DNA from: Caldilineaceae bacterium bin5
GTDB lineage: Bacteria > Chloroflexota > Anaerolineae > Caldilineales > Caldilineaceae
Direction: 5' to 3'
Assembly (NCBI GenBank): GCA_002238445.1
Contig: MPML01000002.1
Location: forward strand, 186,001 to 250,000
DNA length: 64,000 nucleotides
Shown: piece by piece, positions 18,531 to 26,831 of the stretch
Layout of the letters: the number at the start of each line of letters is the position of its first letter
How positions within the stretch are numbered: position 1 is the stretch's first letter
The notes under the pieces: generated by a model
What the model saw: only the letters and a program-made list of their open reading frames with translations
Databases searched by the model: none
What the model was told of the DNA's origin: nothing
Translations under genes and position numbers: made by a program

Positions 18531-19931
18531 TCAGTAGGGCCATGCGCGCGGTTGCGGTCTCTCGGCGGCCAGGAGCTTGCGGCCCAGTTCGTGACGAGAC
18601 GCGGCGAGGTCCAGGGCGTAGGCAGGGTCTTGAGATACGTCGCGGTAGTCACCCCACTCGGTTGAAAGATCATAAAGGTTTTCGGTGCCGTCGGTGTGGA
18701 GAAGGTAGCGAAAACGCTCGGTGCGGAGTGATTTCCAGCCGGTGTGCTCGGTCAGGGCGGAGGTGCCGCCGGGCGCGTCGTCGTGTAGGCGGGGCAGCAG
18801 GGAGGTGCCCTGCAGGTGCGGGGGGACCTGGATTCCGGCCAGGTCGAGGATGGTGGGCAGGACGTCGAGAGACTCTGTGAGGCCTGAGTCTCTGCGAGGG
18901 GAGACGGAATCGTCGGTTGTGCGTATGAGCAGAGGGACGCGGCTGCACTGGTCGTGGGCTGGGTAGCCTTTGCCGTAGCGCAAATGCTCGCCGAGCCATT
19001 CGCCGTGGTCGGAGGTGAAGATGACGATGGTGTCATCGGCGATGTCCAGCTCGTCGAGGGCGGCGAGGAGGCGGCCGACGTGGTGGTCGACCTCGCTGAT
19101 CTGGCCGTAGTAGCCCTGGTGGGCGAGGCGCAGCTCGTCGTCGGGATAGTTTTGCGACCCGCGTTTCGCCTCCACTTCCGGCGGGAAGGTGGGAAGGGCG
19201 AGGGCGGCGGGATCGTAGAGGTCGAAGTACTGTTGCGGCGCTACCCAGGGGGAATGGGGGGAGTAGATGCCGGCGATGCAAAGGAAGGGTTGGCCGGTCT
19301 GAGCCTGTTGGCGCATGAACTCGATCGACTGTTCGGCGACGAAGGCGGTGTGGGTCATGTCGTCGCGGCAGCGGGAGGCGAGGGGTTCTATGGGGAAGCG
19401 TTCGGGCGGATGTTCGATCCCGTCTTCGATTTTCATGGTCTCCTGCCATACTTCGGCCATCGGCGCTTGGCCAAGACTAACATGGGCGAGTTGGTCTGGC
19501 GCAAGGCGGCGAACCCAGGCGCGGTAGGCGTCTTCGTAGGAGCCGGGCTCGTCGGAGATCTCGAGATGGTCGAAGCCGTAGGGCGGGTGATGGGTACGGT
19601 GGTCGCGGTTGGCGTGGGGTTGGAAATGCAGCTTGCCGATGTTGGCGGAACGGTAGCCGTAGGGTGCAAGCAGGTGGGGCAGGGTGACGGTATCCTCGGG
19701 CACGGGAACGCCCATGTGGGTGACGCCGAGGGTGGAGGGATATTGCCCGGTGAGAAAGCTGAGGCGGCTGGGCATGCAGACGGGATTCTGCACGAAGCAG
19801 TGGTCGAAGTTTACGCTCTCGCTCGTCAGTTTGTCGAGATGGGGCGTATGGATATCTGGATTGCCGTTTGCGCCGAGGCCATCCCAGCGTTGCTGGTCGG
19901 TGTAGATGATGAGGAAATTGGGACGGCGCAT
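18531..19931 (-). CDS. sulfatase (type I, formylglycine dependent)
   Basis: 466 residues. MRRPNFLIIYTDQQRWDG places the first metal Asp pair at the N-terminus. NPVCMPSRLSFLTGQYP is the formylglycine signature (C-x-P-S-R). ANIGKLHFQP and VIFTSDHGEWLGEH give further active-site residues. The length is normal and there is no signal peptide. It probably removes sulfate from a carbohydrate. An anaerobic or aerobic formylglycine-generating enzyme is not in the window. It shares little sequence with the interrupted sulfatase at 13324 beyond the motifs. Confidence 0.93.
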   Translation of the reverse strand: MRRPNFLIIYTDQQRWDGLGANGNPDIHTPHLDKLTSESVNFDHCFVQNPVCMPSRLSFLTGQYPSTLGVTHMGVPVPEDTVTLPHLLAPYGYRSANIGKLHFQPHANRDHRTHHPPYGFDHLEISDEPGSYEDAYRAWVRRLAPDQLAHVSLGQAPMAEVWQETMKIEDGIEHPPERFPIEPLASRCRDDMTHTAFVAEQSIEFMRQQAQTGQPFLCIAGIYSPHSPWVAPQQYFDLYDPAALALPTFPPEVEAKRGSQNYPDDELRLAHQGYYGQISEVDHHVGRLLAALDELDIADDTIVIFTSDHGEWLGEHLRYGKGYPAHDQCSRVPLLIRTTDDSVSPRRDSGLTESLDVLPTILDLAGIQVPPHLQGTSLLPRLHDDAPGGTSALTEHTGWKSLRTERFRYLLHTDGTENLYDLSTEWGDYRDVSQDPAYALDLAASRHELGRKLLAAERPQPRAWPY

Positions 19932-20044
19932 GGGGCTGGCCTCCTGCCGGTTTGAATCACGTTTACGTTTTGACTACTCTACACTATCTGTTCTTCAGTT
20001 CGCAATCCTTGCCAGTGTGGACAGGGTGTGAGGTCTAGAATGGG

Positions 20045-20064
20045 GTGCGTGCAATGGCACGCAC
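20045..20064. repeat. short perfect hairpin in a divergent intergenic region
   Basis: GTGCGTGC-AATG-GCACGCAC gives an 8-bp perfect stem with a 4-nt loop, followed by a partly repeated half (AAAGTGTGCCCCTAC). It has no T tract. It lies between the divergent sulfatase (start 19931) and dehydrogenase (start 20226) genes, so it could sit in a regulatory region or be a small interspersed repeat. Confidence 0.5.
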
Positions 20065-20225
20065 AAAGTGTGCCCCTACAGTCACTGGCGGAGGGAATGG
20101 AAAAGAGGCGTTTACGCGAAAGTCCCATTGGTGCTAGTATGACTTCTGCTTTCGAAAGCTGGGATGCACTCCTAAGCCAGCGCCCTTCTAACAGTGTCGA
20201 TTTCCGGAAAAGCGAGGAGCAGAAC

Positions 20226-21197
20226 ATGATACGCGTAACCAAGCCCGAGGGATTTGGAAATATCGTTCTGGAAGAGGTTCCGATACCGCCCGTTGGGCCG
20301 CAGGAGGTGCGGGTGCGGAGCAAAGTCAGCCTGATCAGCCGGGGGTCGGAGATCCTGCGGCGCTATATGCATGAAGAGGCGATAAATCCGGCGATCATGG
20401 GCTACTCGCTGGCGGGCGTGGTTGACGCGGTGGGTAGCGAGGCAGCGGAGAAGTTCCAGCCGGGGGATCGTGTGATGGCGGTGGCGCCGCATGCTCAGTA
20501 TGTAGTGCAACCAGTCGACTCAAATATTGGGCCGCGCGTGTGGCCTCTGCCCGATGAAATTTCGTTTGAGGAGGCTACTTTTTTGCCGCTGGCCAAGAGC
20601 GGCGTTACATGGGCGCAGTCGCCGGGGATCCGGACTGGTCATACACTCGTGATCATGGGGCAGGGGCTGGTGGGCAATCTTGTTCTGCAAGGGGCACGGC
20701 AGCATCTTTGTGAACAGATCATTGTCGTGGATGCAATTGCGAAGCGCTGTCAGCTGGCCCGCGAATACGGTGCGGACCACGCGATCGACGTTACGGAGAC
20801 GGATCCGGTGGAGCGGGTGATGGAGCTGACGGACGGGCGCGGTGCGGATATTGTGTTCGAATGTGTCGGCGGCGAGCCGGGGTTGAAGTCGTTTGCGCAG
20901 GCCCAGGAGATGGTGAGCGACGGGGGAACGCTACATTTAATCGGTCTGTATCACGGGCAGCCATTGCCTCTGGACGCCGGCAAGATTCAGAGGAGGCGTC
21001 TGATAGGCGGCTATTACGGTGAAGATCCGCCCGAAGTCCTGCTGAACCGGACAATCGAGCTTATGCAGGCCGGGCGGATTCGCGTCAAGCCCCTAATCAG
21101 CCACCGCTTCCCCTATCAGGAAGCTAGAGACGCGTTCGACCTGCTATATGCACGGCTGTCGGAGGCGATGGGCGTACTGTTGATTTGGGAGGAATAG
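20226..21197 (+). CDS. medium-chain dehydrogenase/reductase, zinc ligands not evident
   Basis: 323 residues from ATG at 20226 with GAGGAG upstream. The GroES-like N-terminal domain is followed by the nucleotide-binding domain with VIMGQGLVGNLVLQGAR. The position that normally carries the catalytic Cys (CGSD-type) reads SLISRGSEI, and the GHE motif reads GYSLAGVV, so no zinc site is visible. Such MDR members can be zinc-independent. A weak promoter-like pair (TTTACG at 20111, TAGTAT at 20135) lies upstream. A gamma-glutamyltransferase gene follows after 81 nt. Confidence 0.8.
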   Translation: MIRVTKPEGFGNIVLEEVPIPPVGPQEVRVRSKVSLISRGSEILRRYMHEEAINPAIMGYSLAGVVDAVGSEAAEKFQPGDRVMAVAPHAQYVVQPVDSNIGPRVWPLPDEISFEEATFLPLAKSGVTWAQSPGIRTGHTLVIMGQGLVGNLVLQGARQHLCEQIIVVDAIAKRCQLAREYGADHAIDVTETDPVERVMELTDGRGADIVFECVGGEPGLKSFAQAQEMVSDGGTLHLIGLYHGQPLPLDAGKIQRRRLIGGYYGEDPPEVLLNRTIELMQAGRIRVKPLISHRFPYQEARDAFDLLYARLSEAMGVLLIWEE

Positions 21198-21278
21198 TAC
21201 GGTATTAACTGACGACAAATACGGTTGCCGTCCCCTTTTTATTGACAAAAGACCACTGAAGTTTCAAGGAGAATACTG

Positions 21279-22916
21279 ATGTCCTTTTCTGCCAAGGGAA
21301 TTGTCCATCGCTCAACGGTCACGGGGCGACGGGGCATGATCGCGTCGGCGCATCCACTAGCTTCGCTCGCGGGCGTACGCATTCTGATGGAAGGCGGCAA
21401 CGCGATTGATGCGATTGTGGGCGTGGCCGCGGCGCTGAATGTGGTCGAGCCTTATATGTCCGGTCTGGGCGGCGACGGGTATATGCATATCTACTCGGCG
21501 CGTGAGCAGGAGCATACGGTTCTGGACTATATGGGCCTTTCGCCGTACGGGGCCACTTTTGAAGAGGTGGGCGAAGCGGAGAGCCGCGCGCGCGGGCCGC
21601 GATCGCCGCTGGTTCCCGGATCGTGCGGGGGCTGGCTGGCGGCGCTGGAGCGGTTCGGTTCAATGGACGCGGCTGCGGTGTTTCAACCGGCGATTGAGTA
21701 TGCGGAGCAGGGCTTTCCGTTGACGGTGAAGAACGCCGAGTTCACGGATTTCAACGTGCCGGAGATGCTGAAATATCCGTCGACGGCGGAGACCTATCTT
21801 CCACATGGCCGGGCTCCGGTCGCAGGCGAGATAATGACGCAGCCGGACTTGGCGAAGAGTATGCGCGCGATCGCCGAGGGCGGCGCCGACTATTTCTATC
21901 GAGGCGAGTTTGCCGACAGGCTGGTCCGTTACATGGAAGAGAACGGGGGCTTGATCACCCACCGCGATCTAAAGGACTTTGCGGTCGAGTGGCAGGAACC
22001 GATCTCGGTGTCGTACCGTGGTATGCGGGTGTTTGCGCCGCCGCCGCCGTGCCAGGCAGTCCAGTATCTGGAGACGCTCAATATAATGGAGGGCTTCGAC
22101 GTGGCGGAGATGGGCCATAACCGCGCGGCGACAGTTCATCGTTTTATCGAGGCGGCCAAGCTGGCGCAGGTTGACAGGGCCGAATATGCTGGTGTCGACA
22201 GCCCGCCTACGGCGGGGTTGCTGTCTAAGGAGTATGCGGCGAAGCGGCGCGCTGAAATCGGCACGCAGGCCCGGCCGTCCGGCGGTGAGCGCTATACGTC
22301 AGTGAAGATGGCGGATGAGGTGCTGGCAGGGGATCCGCGGCGCTGGATGCTGAGCGAATGCACGACGCACTTCAGCGCAATCGACGCGGAAGGCAATGCG
22401 GTAGGGGTGACGCAGAGTCTGGGAGCAGGTTTTGGGTCGGCTGTGGTGATACCGGGCACGGGGATTGCGCTGAACAATTTTCTTAACTGGATGGACAGTG
22501 ATCCGCAGAGCCCGAATGCGGTTGCGCCCGGCCGCAAGATAGAGATGTGTATGTCGCCGGCGCAGGTGTGGGATGAGCAGGGGCTGCGCTTTTTGATCGG
22601 CACTCCGGGCAGTTACGGCATTCTGCAGACGACGCCGCAGATGATAATGAACGTCATCGACCATGACATGAACATACAGGCCGCGATCGAGGCGGCGCGG
22701 GTGAAGTCGACGTCGCCGGGGACGGTTATTGATGTTGAGACGCGGATTGGGGAGGATGTGCTGCTGGAGTTGACGCAGATGGGTCACAGGATCAACCGGC
22801 TGGGACCGTGGAACGCCGAAGTAGGGGGAGGCCAAGGCATTATGGTCGATCCTGAGAATGGCGGGTTCATGGGAGGCGCGGACCCGCGGCGGGATGGGTA
22901 CGCGCTGGGTTGGTAG
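21279..22916 (+). CDS. ggt: gamma-glutamyltransferase (Ntn hydrolase)
   Basis: 545 residues. It starts in the cytoplasmic style (MSFSAKGIVHRSTVTGRRGMIASAHPLAS) with no signal peptide. GGNAIDAIVGVAAALNVVEP and MSGLGGDGYMHIY are typical of the large subunit. Self-cleavage is expected before Thr 362 in SECTTHFSAIDAEGN, giving a small subunit of about 184 residues. Family members transfer or hydrolyse gamma-glutamyl groups of glutathione-like peptides. AAGGAGA precedes the ATG. The gene ends in a clear intrinsic terminator (23000-23037). Confidence 0.92.
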   Translation: MSFSAKGIVHRSTVTGRRGMIASAHPLASLAGVRILMEGGNAIDAIVGVAAALNVVEPYMSGLGGDGYMHIYSAREQEHTVLDYMGLSPYGATFEEVGEAESRARGPRSPLVPGSCGGWLAALERFGSMDAAAVFQPAIEYAEQGFPLTVKNAEFTDFNVPEMLKYPSTAETYLPHGRAPVAGEIMTQPDLAKSMRAIAEGGADYFYRGEFADRLVRYMEENGGLITHRDLKDFAVEWQEPISVSYRGMRVFAPPPPCQAVQYLETLNIMEGFDVAEMGHNRAATVHRFIEAAKLAQVDRAEYAGVDSPPTAGLLSKEYAAKRRAEIGTQARPSGGERYTSVKMADEVLAGDPRRWMLSECTTHFSAIDAEGNAVGVTQSLGAGFGSAVVIPGTGIALNNFLNWMDSDPQSPNAVAPGRKIEMCMSPAQVWDEQGLRFLIGTPGSYGILQTTPQMIMNVIDHDMNIQAAIEAARVKSTSPGTVIDVETRIGEDVLLELTQMGHRINRLGPWNAEVGGGQGIMVDPENGGFMGGADPRRDGYALGW

Positions 22917-22976
22917 GGGAGTTCAGCTCTTAGTTGTCAGTTTTCAGTTTTTAGTGGGCGGCGGACGACAGAACGG

Positions 22977-23010
22977 CAGTGGTTAGTGGTTAGTGGTTAG
23001 TGGTTAGTGG
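22977..23010. repeat. heptamer tandem repeat (GGTTAGT)
   Basis: Four consecutive GGTTAGT units preceded by CAGT. Related 7-mers (GGTCAGT, GGTCGGT, TTCAGTT) recur in gaps at about 3735-3755, 22930-22955, 25859-25879, 28988-29005, 29150-29185 and 63445-63472. They resemble the short tandemly repeated sequences (STRR) described in cyanobacteria. Confidence 0.75.
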
Positions 23011-23037
23011 CCGGAGGGGCTGCTAACCACTTTTTTT
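23000..23037 (+). terminator. rho-independent terminator after gamma-glutamyltransferase
   Basis: Stem GTGGTTAG (23000-23007) pairs with CTAACCAC (23023-23030) around a 15-nt loop and is followed by seven T (23031-23037). The left arm is the last unit of the heptamer repeat. Confidence 0.8.
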
Positions 23038-23040
23038 GTG

Positions 23041-24024
23041 CTAGTCTTCGGCGCGGCCGGTAAGGTGGATGAGTCCGTCGCCGCTGTGGACGCGATGGAC
23101 GCCGCGGCGCATGATGACGATTCCGTCCTTCTCTGCGTGGAGCTCGGCGAGCACGTTACCAAGGGGGTCGTGGATGGCGCCGACTAGCTGGCCGGATTGG
23201 ACTTCCTGGAGCAGTTCGACGTGGGGGCGGAAGTAGCCGGCGAAGGGGGCGGAGGTGACTTCATCCATGTTGCCGTCGCCCACGAGGTGCTGGGACGGCG
23301 GCGCGGCGGCCGGTTCTCCTGCCAGCATGTCCAGATGGTGCATGACGTTGAGGACGCCCTGCTTGAAGCACGCTACGTCCTGCGGTTGGGCGCGACCGGC
23401 GCCGGCGGCTTCGGTGTAGAGGCAGGGCACGCCCAGGTCGATGGCAGTGGAGATGGTGCGGCCGGGCGGCACGGGAGGAGGATGCCCCCACAGCACGGGC
23501 GCGCCGAAGATTCGCGCTGCGGCCAGGGAGCGCTGGCCTACGTTTTCATCGCTATGGAGATAGCCGGCCAGGGTGGGGATGTCACCGACGACACCGGCGC
23601 TGTGGAGGTCAATGAAGAAGTCGGCCGCTGAGATGAACTTGTGGGTGAGCCAGTAGGCGATGCGCTGGGTCAGGGTGCCGGTCTCGGAGCCGGGAAATAC
23701 GCGGGCGAGGTTCAGTCCGTCGATGGGGCTGTTGCGGGTGGCGGTGGCGTAGGCGGCCATGTTGCAGACTGGGACCATGAGCAGTGTGCCGTGCAGATGG
23801 GACGGGTCGACCTGATCGGCGATGCGGGGGATGGCTTCGACGCCCTCGTACTCGTCACCGTGGATGCCGGCGAAGACGACGAGGGTGGGTCCGGGTTGGG
23901 ATCCGGTTACGGTCAGCAGGGGGAGCTGCCAGTGGCCGCCTTCGACGCGCGGGGAGACGTCCAGCCAGCAGGCGTCTTTGCGGCCTCGCTCCAGTTTGGT
24001 CACGTCCAGTTCGGAAATGTGCAT
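23041..24024 (-). CDS. succinylglutamate desuccinylase/aspartoacylase family hydrolase
   Basis: 327 residues. The zinc site of this M14-like family is visible: VVFAGIHGDEYEGVEAI (His and Glu) and FFIDLHSAG (second His). The C-terminal beta domain is typical (GDGLIHLTGRAED). Members remove acyl groups from N-acyl amino acids or act as amidohydrolases. The 3' end lies 4 nt from the T tract of the neighbouring terminator on the opposite strand. The start lies next to the minisatellite, and no promoter was recognised. Confidence 0.87.
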   Translation of the reverse strand: MHISELDVTKLERGRKDACWLDVSPRVEGGHWQLPLLTVTGSQPGPTLVVFAGIHGDEYEGVEAIPRIADQVDPSHLHGTLLMVPVCNMAAYATATRNSPIDGLNLARVFPGSETGTLTQRIAYWLTHKFISAADFFIDLHSAGVVGDIPTLAGYLHSDENVGQRSLAAARIFGAPVLWGHPPPVPPGRTISTAIDLGVPCLYTEAAGAGRAQPQDVACFKQGVLNVMHHLDMLAGEPAAAPPSQHLVGDGNMDEVTSAPFAGYFRPHVELLQEVQSGQLVGAIHDPLGNVLAELHAEKDGIVIMRRGVHRVHSGDGLIHLTGRAED

Positions 24025-24046
24025 GATGGTCTCCTGATGCGATTAA

Positions 24047-24303
24047 CACCTTTATCTTCCACGAAGGCCCATTAAGGGCCGCGAAGAACACCTTTCTTGT
24101 CCACGAAGTGCCACTGAGGGCCGCGAAGAACACCTTTCTTGTCTACGAAGGGCCCATTAAGGGCCGCGAAGAACACCTTTCTTGTGCACGAAGGGCCATT
24201 AAGGGCCGCGAAGAACACCTTTCTTGTCTACGAAGGGCCACTAAGGGCCGCGAAGAACACCTTTCTTGTCTACGAAGGGCCATTAAGGGCCGCCAAAAAC
24301 ACC
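24047..24303. repeat. minisatellite, six units of about 42 bp
   Basis: Units begin at 24047, 24089, 24131 (43 bp), 24174, 24216 and 24258. Each follows the pattern CACCTTTCTTGT-YACGAAGGGCC-ATTAAGGGCCGCGAAGAA, with the first and last units most diverged. Plus-strand frames stay open only because 42 is a multiple of three. It fills the whole gap between two minus-strand genes (24025-24330). Confidence 0.9.
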
Positions 24304-24330
24304 ATTTCCCCGGAGGGAAAGGCCGGCTCG

Positions 24331-25833
24331 TCACTCCTGGAACTGAATCGAGTAGAGGTCGGCGTCTTTGAGCAGGAAGCGGAGGCGGATGGGACGGCCT
24401 GAGAGTGCACTGATATCGCTGCCGCCGGACCAGTGCGCGACCTGGTTGATCGAGTCGCCGAAGATTTCATTGCTTTCGTCGAGAGAGTAGCCGGGAAGGG
24501 GCCGGCCCTCGTGATCCTGGATCTCTATGCGCAGGCTGCCGGCGGCGGAGGTGGCGTAGTTGAGGATGAGACGGCGGCCGGTGAAGGTCAGGGGTTTGGT
24601 GAGACAGACAACGCCGGCCAAGGGTGCATGCAGGGATACGAAGCCGTCCATGCGTGTGGTGTAGCGCCGCACGTTCATGCTGCGACCGGCCCAGTAGCCT
24701 TCGGTGACGTAGAGGGAGAGTTCGGGCGGGGCGCCGGGTGAATCGGCCTCCGTTTCGATGAGTCCCCAGGCGATGTTGTTGTCGCCGTAGATCCAGCTGT
24801 CGACGACGTTGGGGCCGGGGCGGATGTAGGCCTCCCCCCAGCGCTTGAAGGTTTCGCCGTCACGGCTGGACATGAAGAGCCCGTCTGTAACTACGGAGCC
24901 GTAGCGGGGATGGACCTCGGAGCGGGCGCGGCGCATCTCCAGGCCGGGCAGGTAGTCGGTCTGGGCCACCCAGCCTCTGTCGATATAGCGCATTGGAAAA
25001 CCGAAGAAGATGTGGGGCGCGCGGGCGTAAGGTTGTATTTGGTTGGTGTAAAGAGGCTGCTCCGGGCTGTCGCCGTAGTCGAGCCATTTGGGCTCTGACC
25101 AGTTCAGAAAGTCGGGCGAGGTCGCGGTTCTGATGCCGCGCAAGCCTTGGGGCGCGCCGCCATCAAAATCGCGGAAGTAGGCGCGGTACTCACCCCGGTA
25201 TTCATCATAGAAGGCCAGATTCAGGGAATCGAAGTAGCCTTGGGTAATGACAGGTTCAGGAATGTCTTCGCCCTTTCGCCTCATAAAGGAAAAGTTAATG
25301 GCGTCAGAGGATTGGAGGGCATAGAGCGCGCGCGGCGTTTTGCCGGGGACCAGCGCTTTATACTCAGCCCCCTCCTGGCAGGCCGGGTTGGTATCCGGGA
25401 AGATGGCGGTGTCGCCGGCGCTGAGCTCGATGCCGGGGAAGCTTGTGGGCGAGAGAACGATATTGTTGCGGCTGCTGCCCTTGTATTGCACCAGATTGAG
25501 GGAGGGTTTGCTCCAGCGCTTGCCGCGGCTGCTTTCGGCATAGCAGAGGTAGTAGGGGTGGGGGTAGTTCATCTGGCCACCGCCCATATCATACTGCCAG
25601 GCGCCGTAGTACATGCGAATGCGCCCGTCGTGGTCCTGGAATACGGTGCGGTAGAGACAGGCGTTGCCCTCCCAGGGATCGTCGGTCTTCAAGACCACTT
25701 CGCGTTTGACCGGGGGATGCATGCGCAACTCGAGGCTGTCACCAAGTTCCGCGATCAGGAAGTCGTCGATCAGGGGTTCAAGACGCGTGCCTATGTTGAT
25801 CGGTTTGGAATGTGCGGCGGAAGTGTTGGTCAT
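24331..25833 (-). CDS. propeller-like glycosidase-type protein, uncharacterised, copy 1
   Basis: 500 residues from ATG at 25833 (AGGTGA upstream). It has no firm family name. Repeated blade-like stretches are evident: YRTVFQDHDGRIRMYYGAW, TQGYFDSLNLAFYDEYRGEY, LFMSSRDGETFKRWGEAYIRP, then a beta-sandwich-like C-terminal part GRRLILNYATSAAGSLRIEIQDHEG. This is reminiscent of five-bladed GH43/GH32-like hydrolases acting on sugars. It is a paralog of 33386-34840. The position next to MDR and Gfo/Idh/MocA enzymes fits sugar catabolism. Catalytic residues cannot be assigned by eye. Confidence 0.7.
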   Translation of the reverse strand: MTNTSAAHSKPINIGTRLEPLIDDFLIAELGDSLELRMHPPVKREVVLKTDDPWEGNACLYRTVFQDHDGRIRMYYGAWQYDMGGGQMNYPHPYYLCYAESSRGKRWSKPSLNLVQYKGSSRNNIVLSPTSFPGIELSAGDTAIFPDTNPACQEGAEYKALVPGKTPRALYALQSSDAINFSFMRRKGEDIPEPVITQGYFDSLNLAFYDEYRGEYRAYFRDFDGGAPQGLRGIRTATSPDFLNWSEPKWLDYGDSPEQPLYTNQIQPYARAPHIFFGFPMRYIDRGWVAQTDYLPGLEMRRARSEVHPRYGSVVTDGLFMSSRDGETFKRWGEAYIRPGPNVVDSWIYGDNNIAWGLIETEADSPGAPPELSLYVTEGYWAGRSMNVRRYTTRMDGFVSLHAPLAGVVCLTKPLTFTGRRLILNYATSAAGSLRIEIQDHEGRPLPGYSLDESNEIFGDSINQVAHWSGGSDISALSGRPIRLRFLLKDADLYSIQFQE

Positions 25834-25912
25834 GGTTGTCACCTATTGGAACTGCAATGGTCGGTGGTCAGTGGTCAGTACCTGCGGTGGGCGGTGGGCG
25901 CTGGCCGCTAGT

Positions 25913-26767
25913 TTAGAGATTTGGTGCGCGAAGAATTGTGTTGGTTGATGGCAGCGCCCATACTTCGTGGTAGACGGTTGGTAAAGGTCTCGCGGGGGGA
26001 TAGCCCGGCGGCTTGTTGTCAGGGTCGTGCAGTTCCAGCCGGTCGCGGCCTTCAACCTGGTGGAGCCAAGTATGTTCTTCGAGGGCCGCGGCCACTTCGC
26101 GTTGTTGGATGAACTCTACGTAGTCGAAGGCGGTGAAGGCGGCGTGGGCGAGGAAGACGCGGTCGACGGTGCGGCCATTCCAGGTAGCAAGGTCGGGCAG
26201 GACAATGGGGCCTGTGCAGACTTGGAAGGCGTAATCCTCGCGATTGACGTTGATCAGGTTGACGGGATATTCGACGGTGACGTGCAGGCCGGTTTTTGGG
26301 TCGCGGTAGGCGCAGCGGGCATTGAGCAGGGCATTGGCCAGGGTAGCTTCGATGAGCGGCCCGCTGTCGTGCAACTCGATTGGGTGCGGGAACTCCTTAA
26401 TACTGATGTCATTATCCTGAAAGGCGGCGCTCAGCTCCTGCGCGGACACAGATTCGGTCTCGCTGCTGGGGCGTCGGGCGATCGGGATTCGATGCGTGCG
26501 GCTGAATGCCATGCGAAACTCGCTGCTCGGAATCTGGAAGAAGTCCCGGCTGGGGATAGTGTATTCCGTACGGCAAGGAGCCCCAACGAACAGTTCTGCC
26601 ATTTTGCCGCCATCCTCGTCGCAGATGGTACAACTGGCCTCAAGGTTGAAGCGCACATGGCGGATGTCGCCTGTATTGCCGATGAAACCGCCGGCAAACT
26701 TGTAGTAGGGATCGTCTTGCCAGGGGAAGGTTTTCCAGGTGAAAAAGGAGCGGGGGAAATCGATCAT
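25913..26767 (-). CDS. hypothetical protein, not recognised
   Basis: 284 residues from ATG at 26767 with AGGAGG 5 nt upstream, a very strong site. It begins MIDFPRSFFTWKTFPWQDDPYYKFAGG and contains RFNLEASCTICDEDGG, RTEYTIPSRDFFQIP and GYPPARPLPTVYHEVW. No signal peptide or membrane segment is visible. The composition is rich in aromatic residues and Pro. The 79-nt gap to the glycosidase-like gene downstream and the 64-nt gap to the dehydrogenase upstream suggest one transcript on the minus strand. No function is proposed. Confidence 0.6.
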   Translation of the reverse strand: MIDFPRSFFTWKTFPWQDDPYYKFAGGFIGNTGDIRHVRFNLEASCTICDEDGGKMAELFVGAPCRTEYTIPSRDFFQIPSSEFRMAFSRTHRIPIARRPSSETESVSAQELSAAFQDNDISIKEFPHPIELHDSGPLIEATLANALLNARCAYRDPKTGLHVTVEYPVNLINVNREDYAFQVCTGPIVLPDLATWNGRTVDRVFLAHAAFTAFDYVEFIQQREVAAALEEHTWLHQVEGRDRLELHDPDNKPPGYPPARPLPTVYHEVWALPSTNTILRAPNL

Positions 26768-26831
26768 AGACACCTCCTAGGCAGGTGGTCGGTTGCTAAT
26801 GGTGAAGGATTGTGAAGTGCTTCCGTGAATT

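Noticed and set aside
21242..21270. Promoter candidate TTGACA before gamma-glutamyltransferase
   Set aside because: The matching -10 position reads CAAGGA, which is the ribosome site; likely co-transcribed with the dehydrogenase.
24047..24303. Array of regular repeats considered as CRISPR
   Set aside because: Units directly abut with no unique spacers and no cas genes occur; it is a minisatellite.
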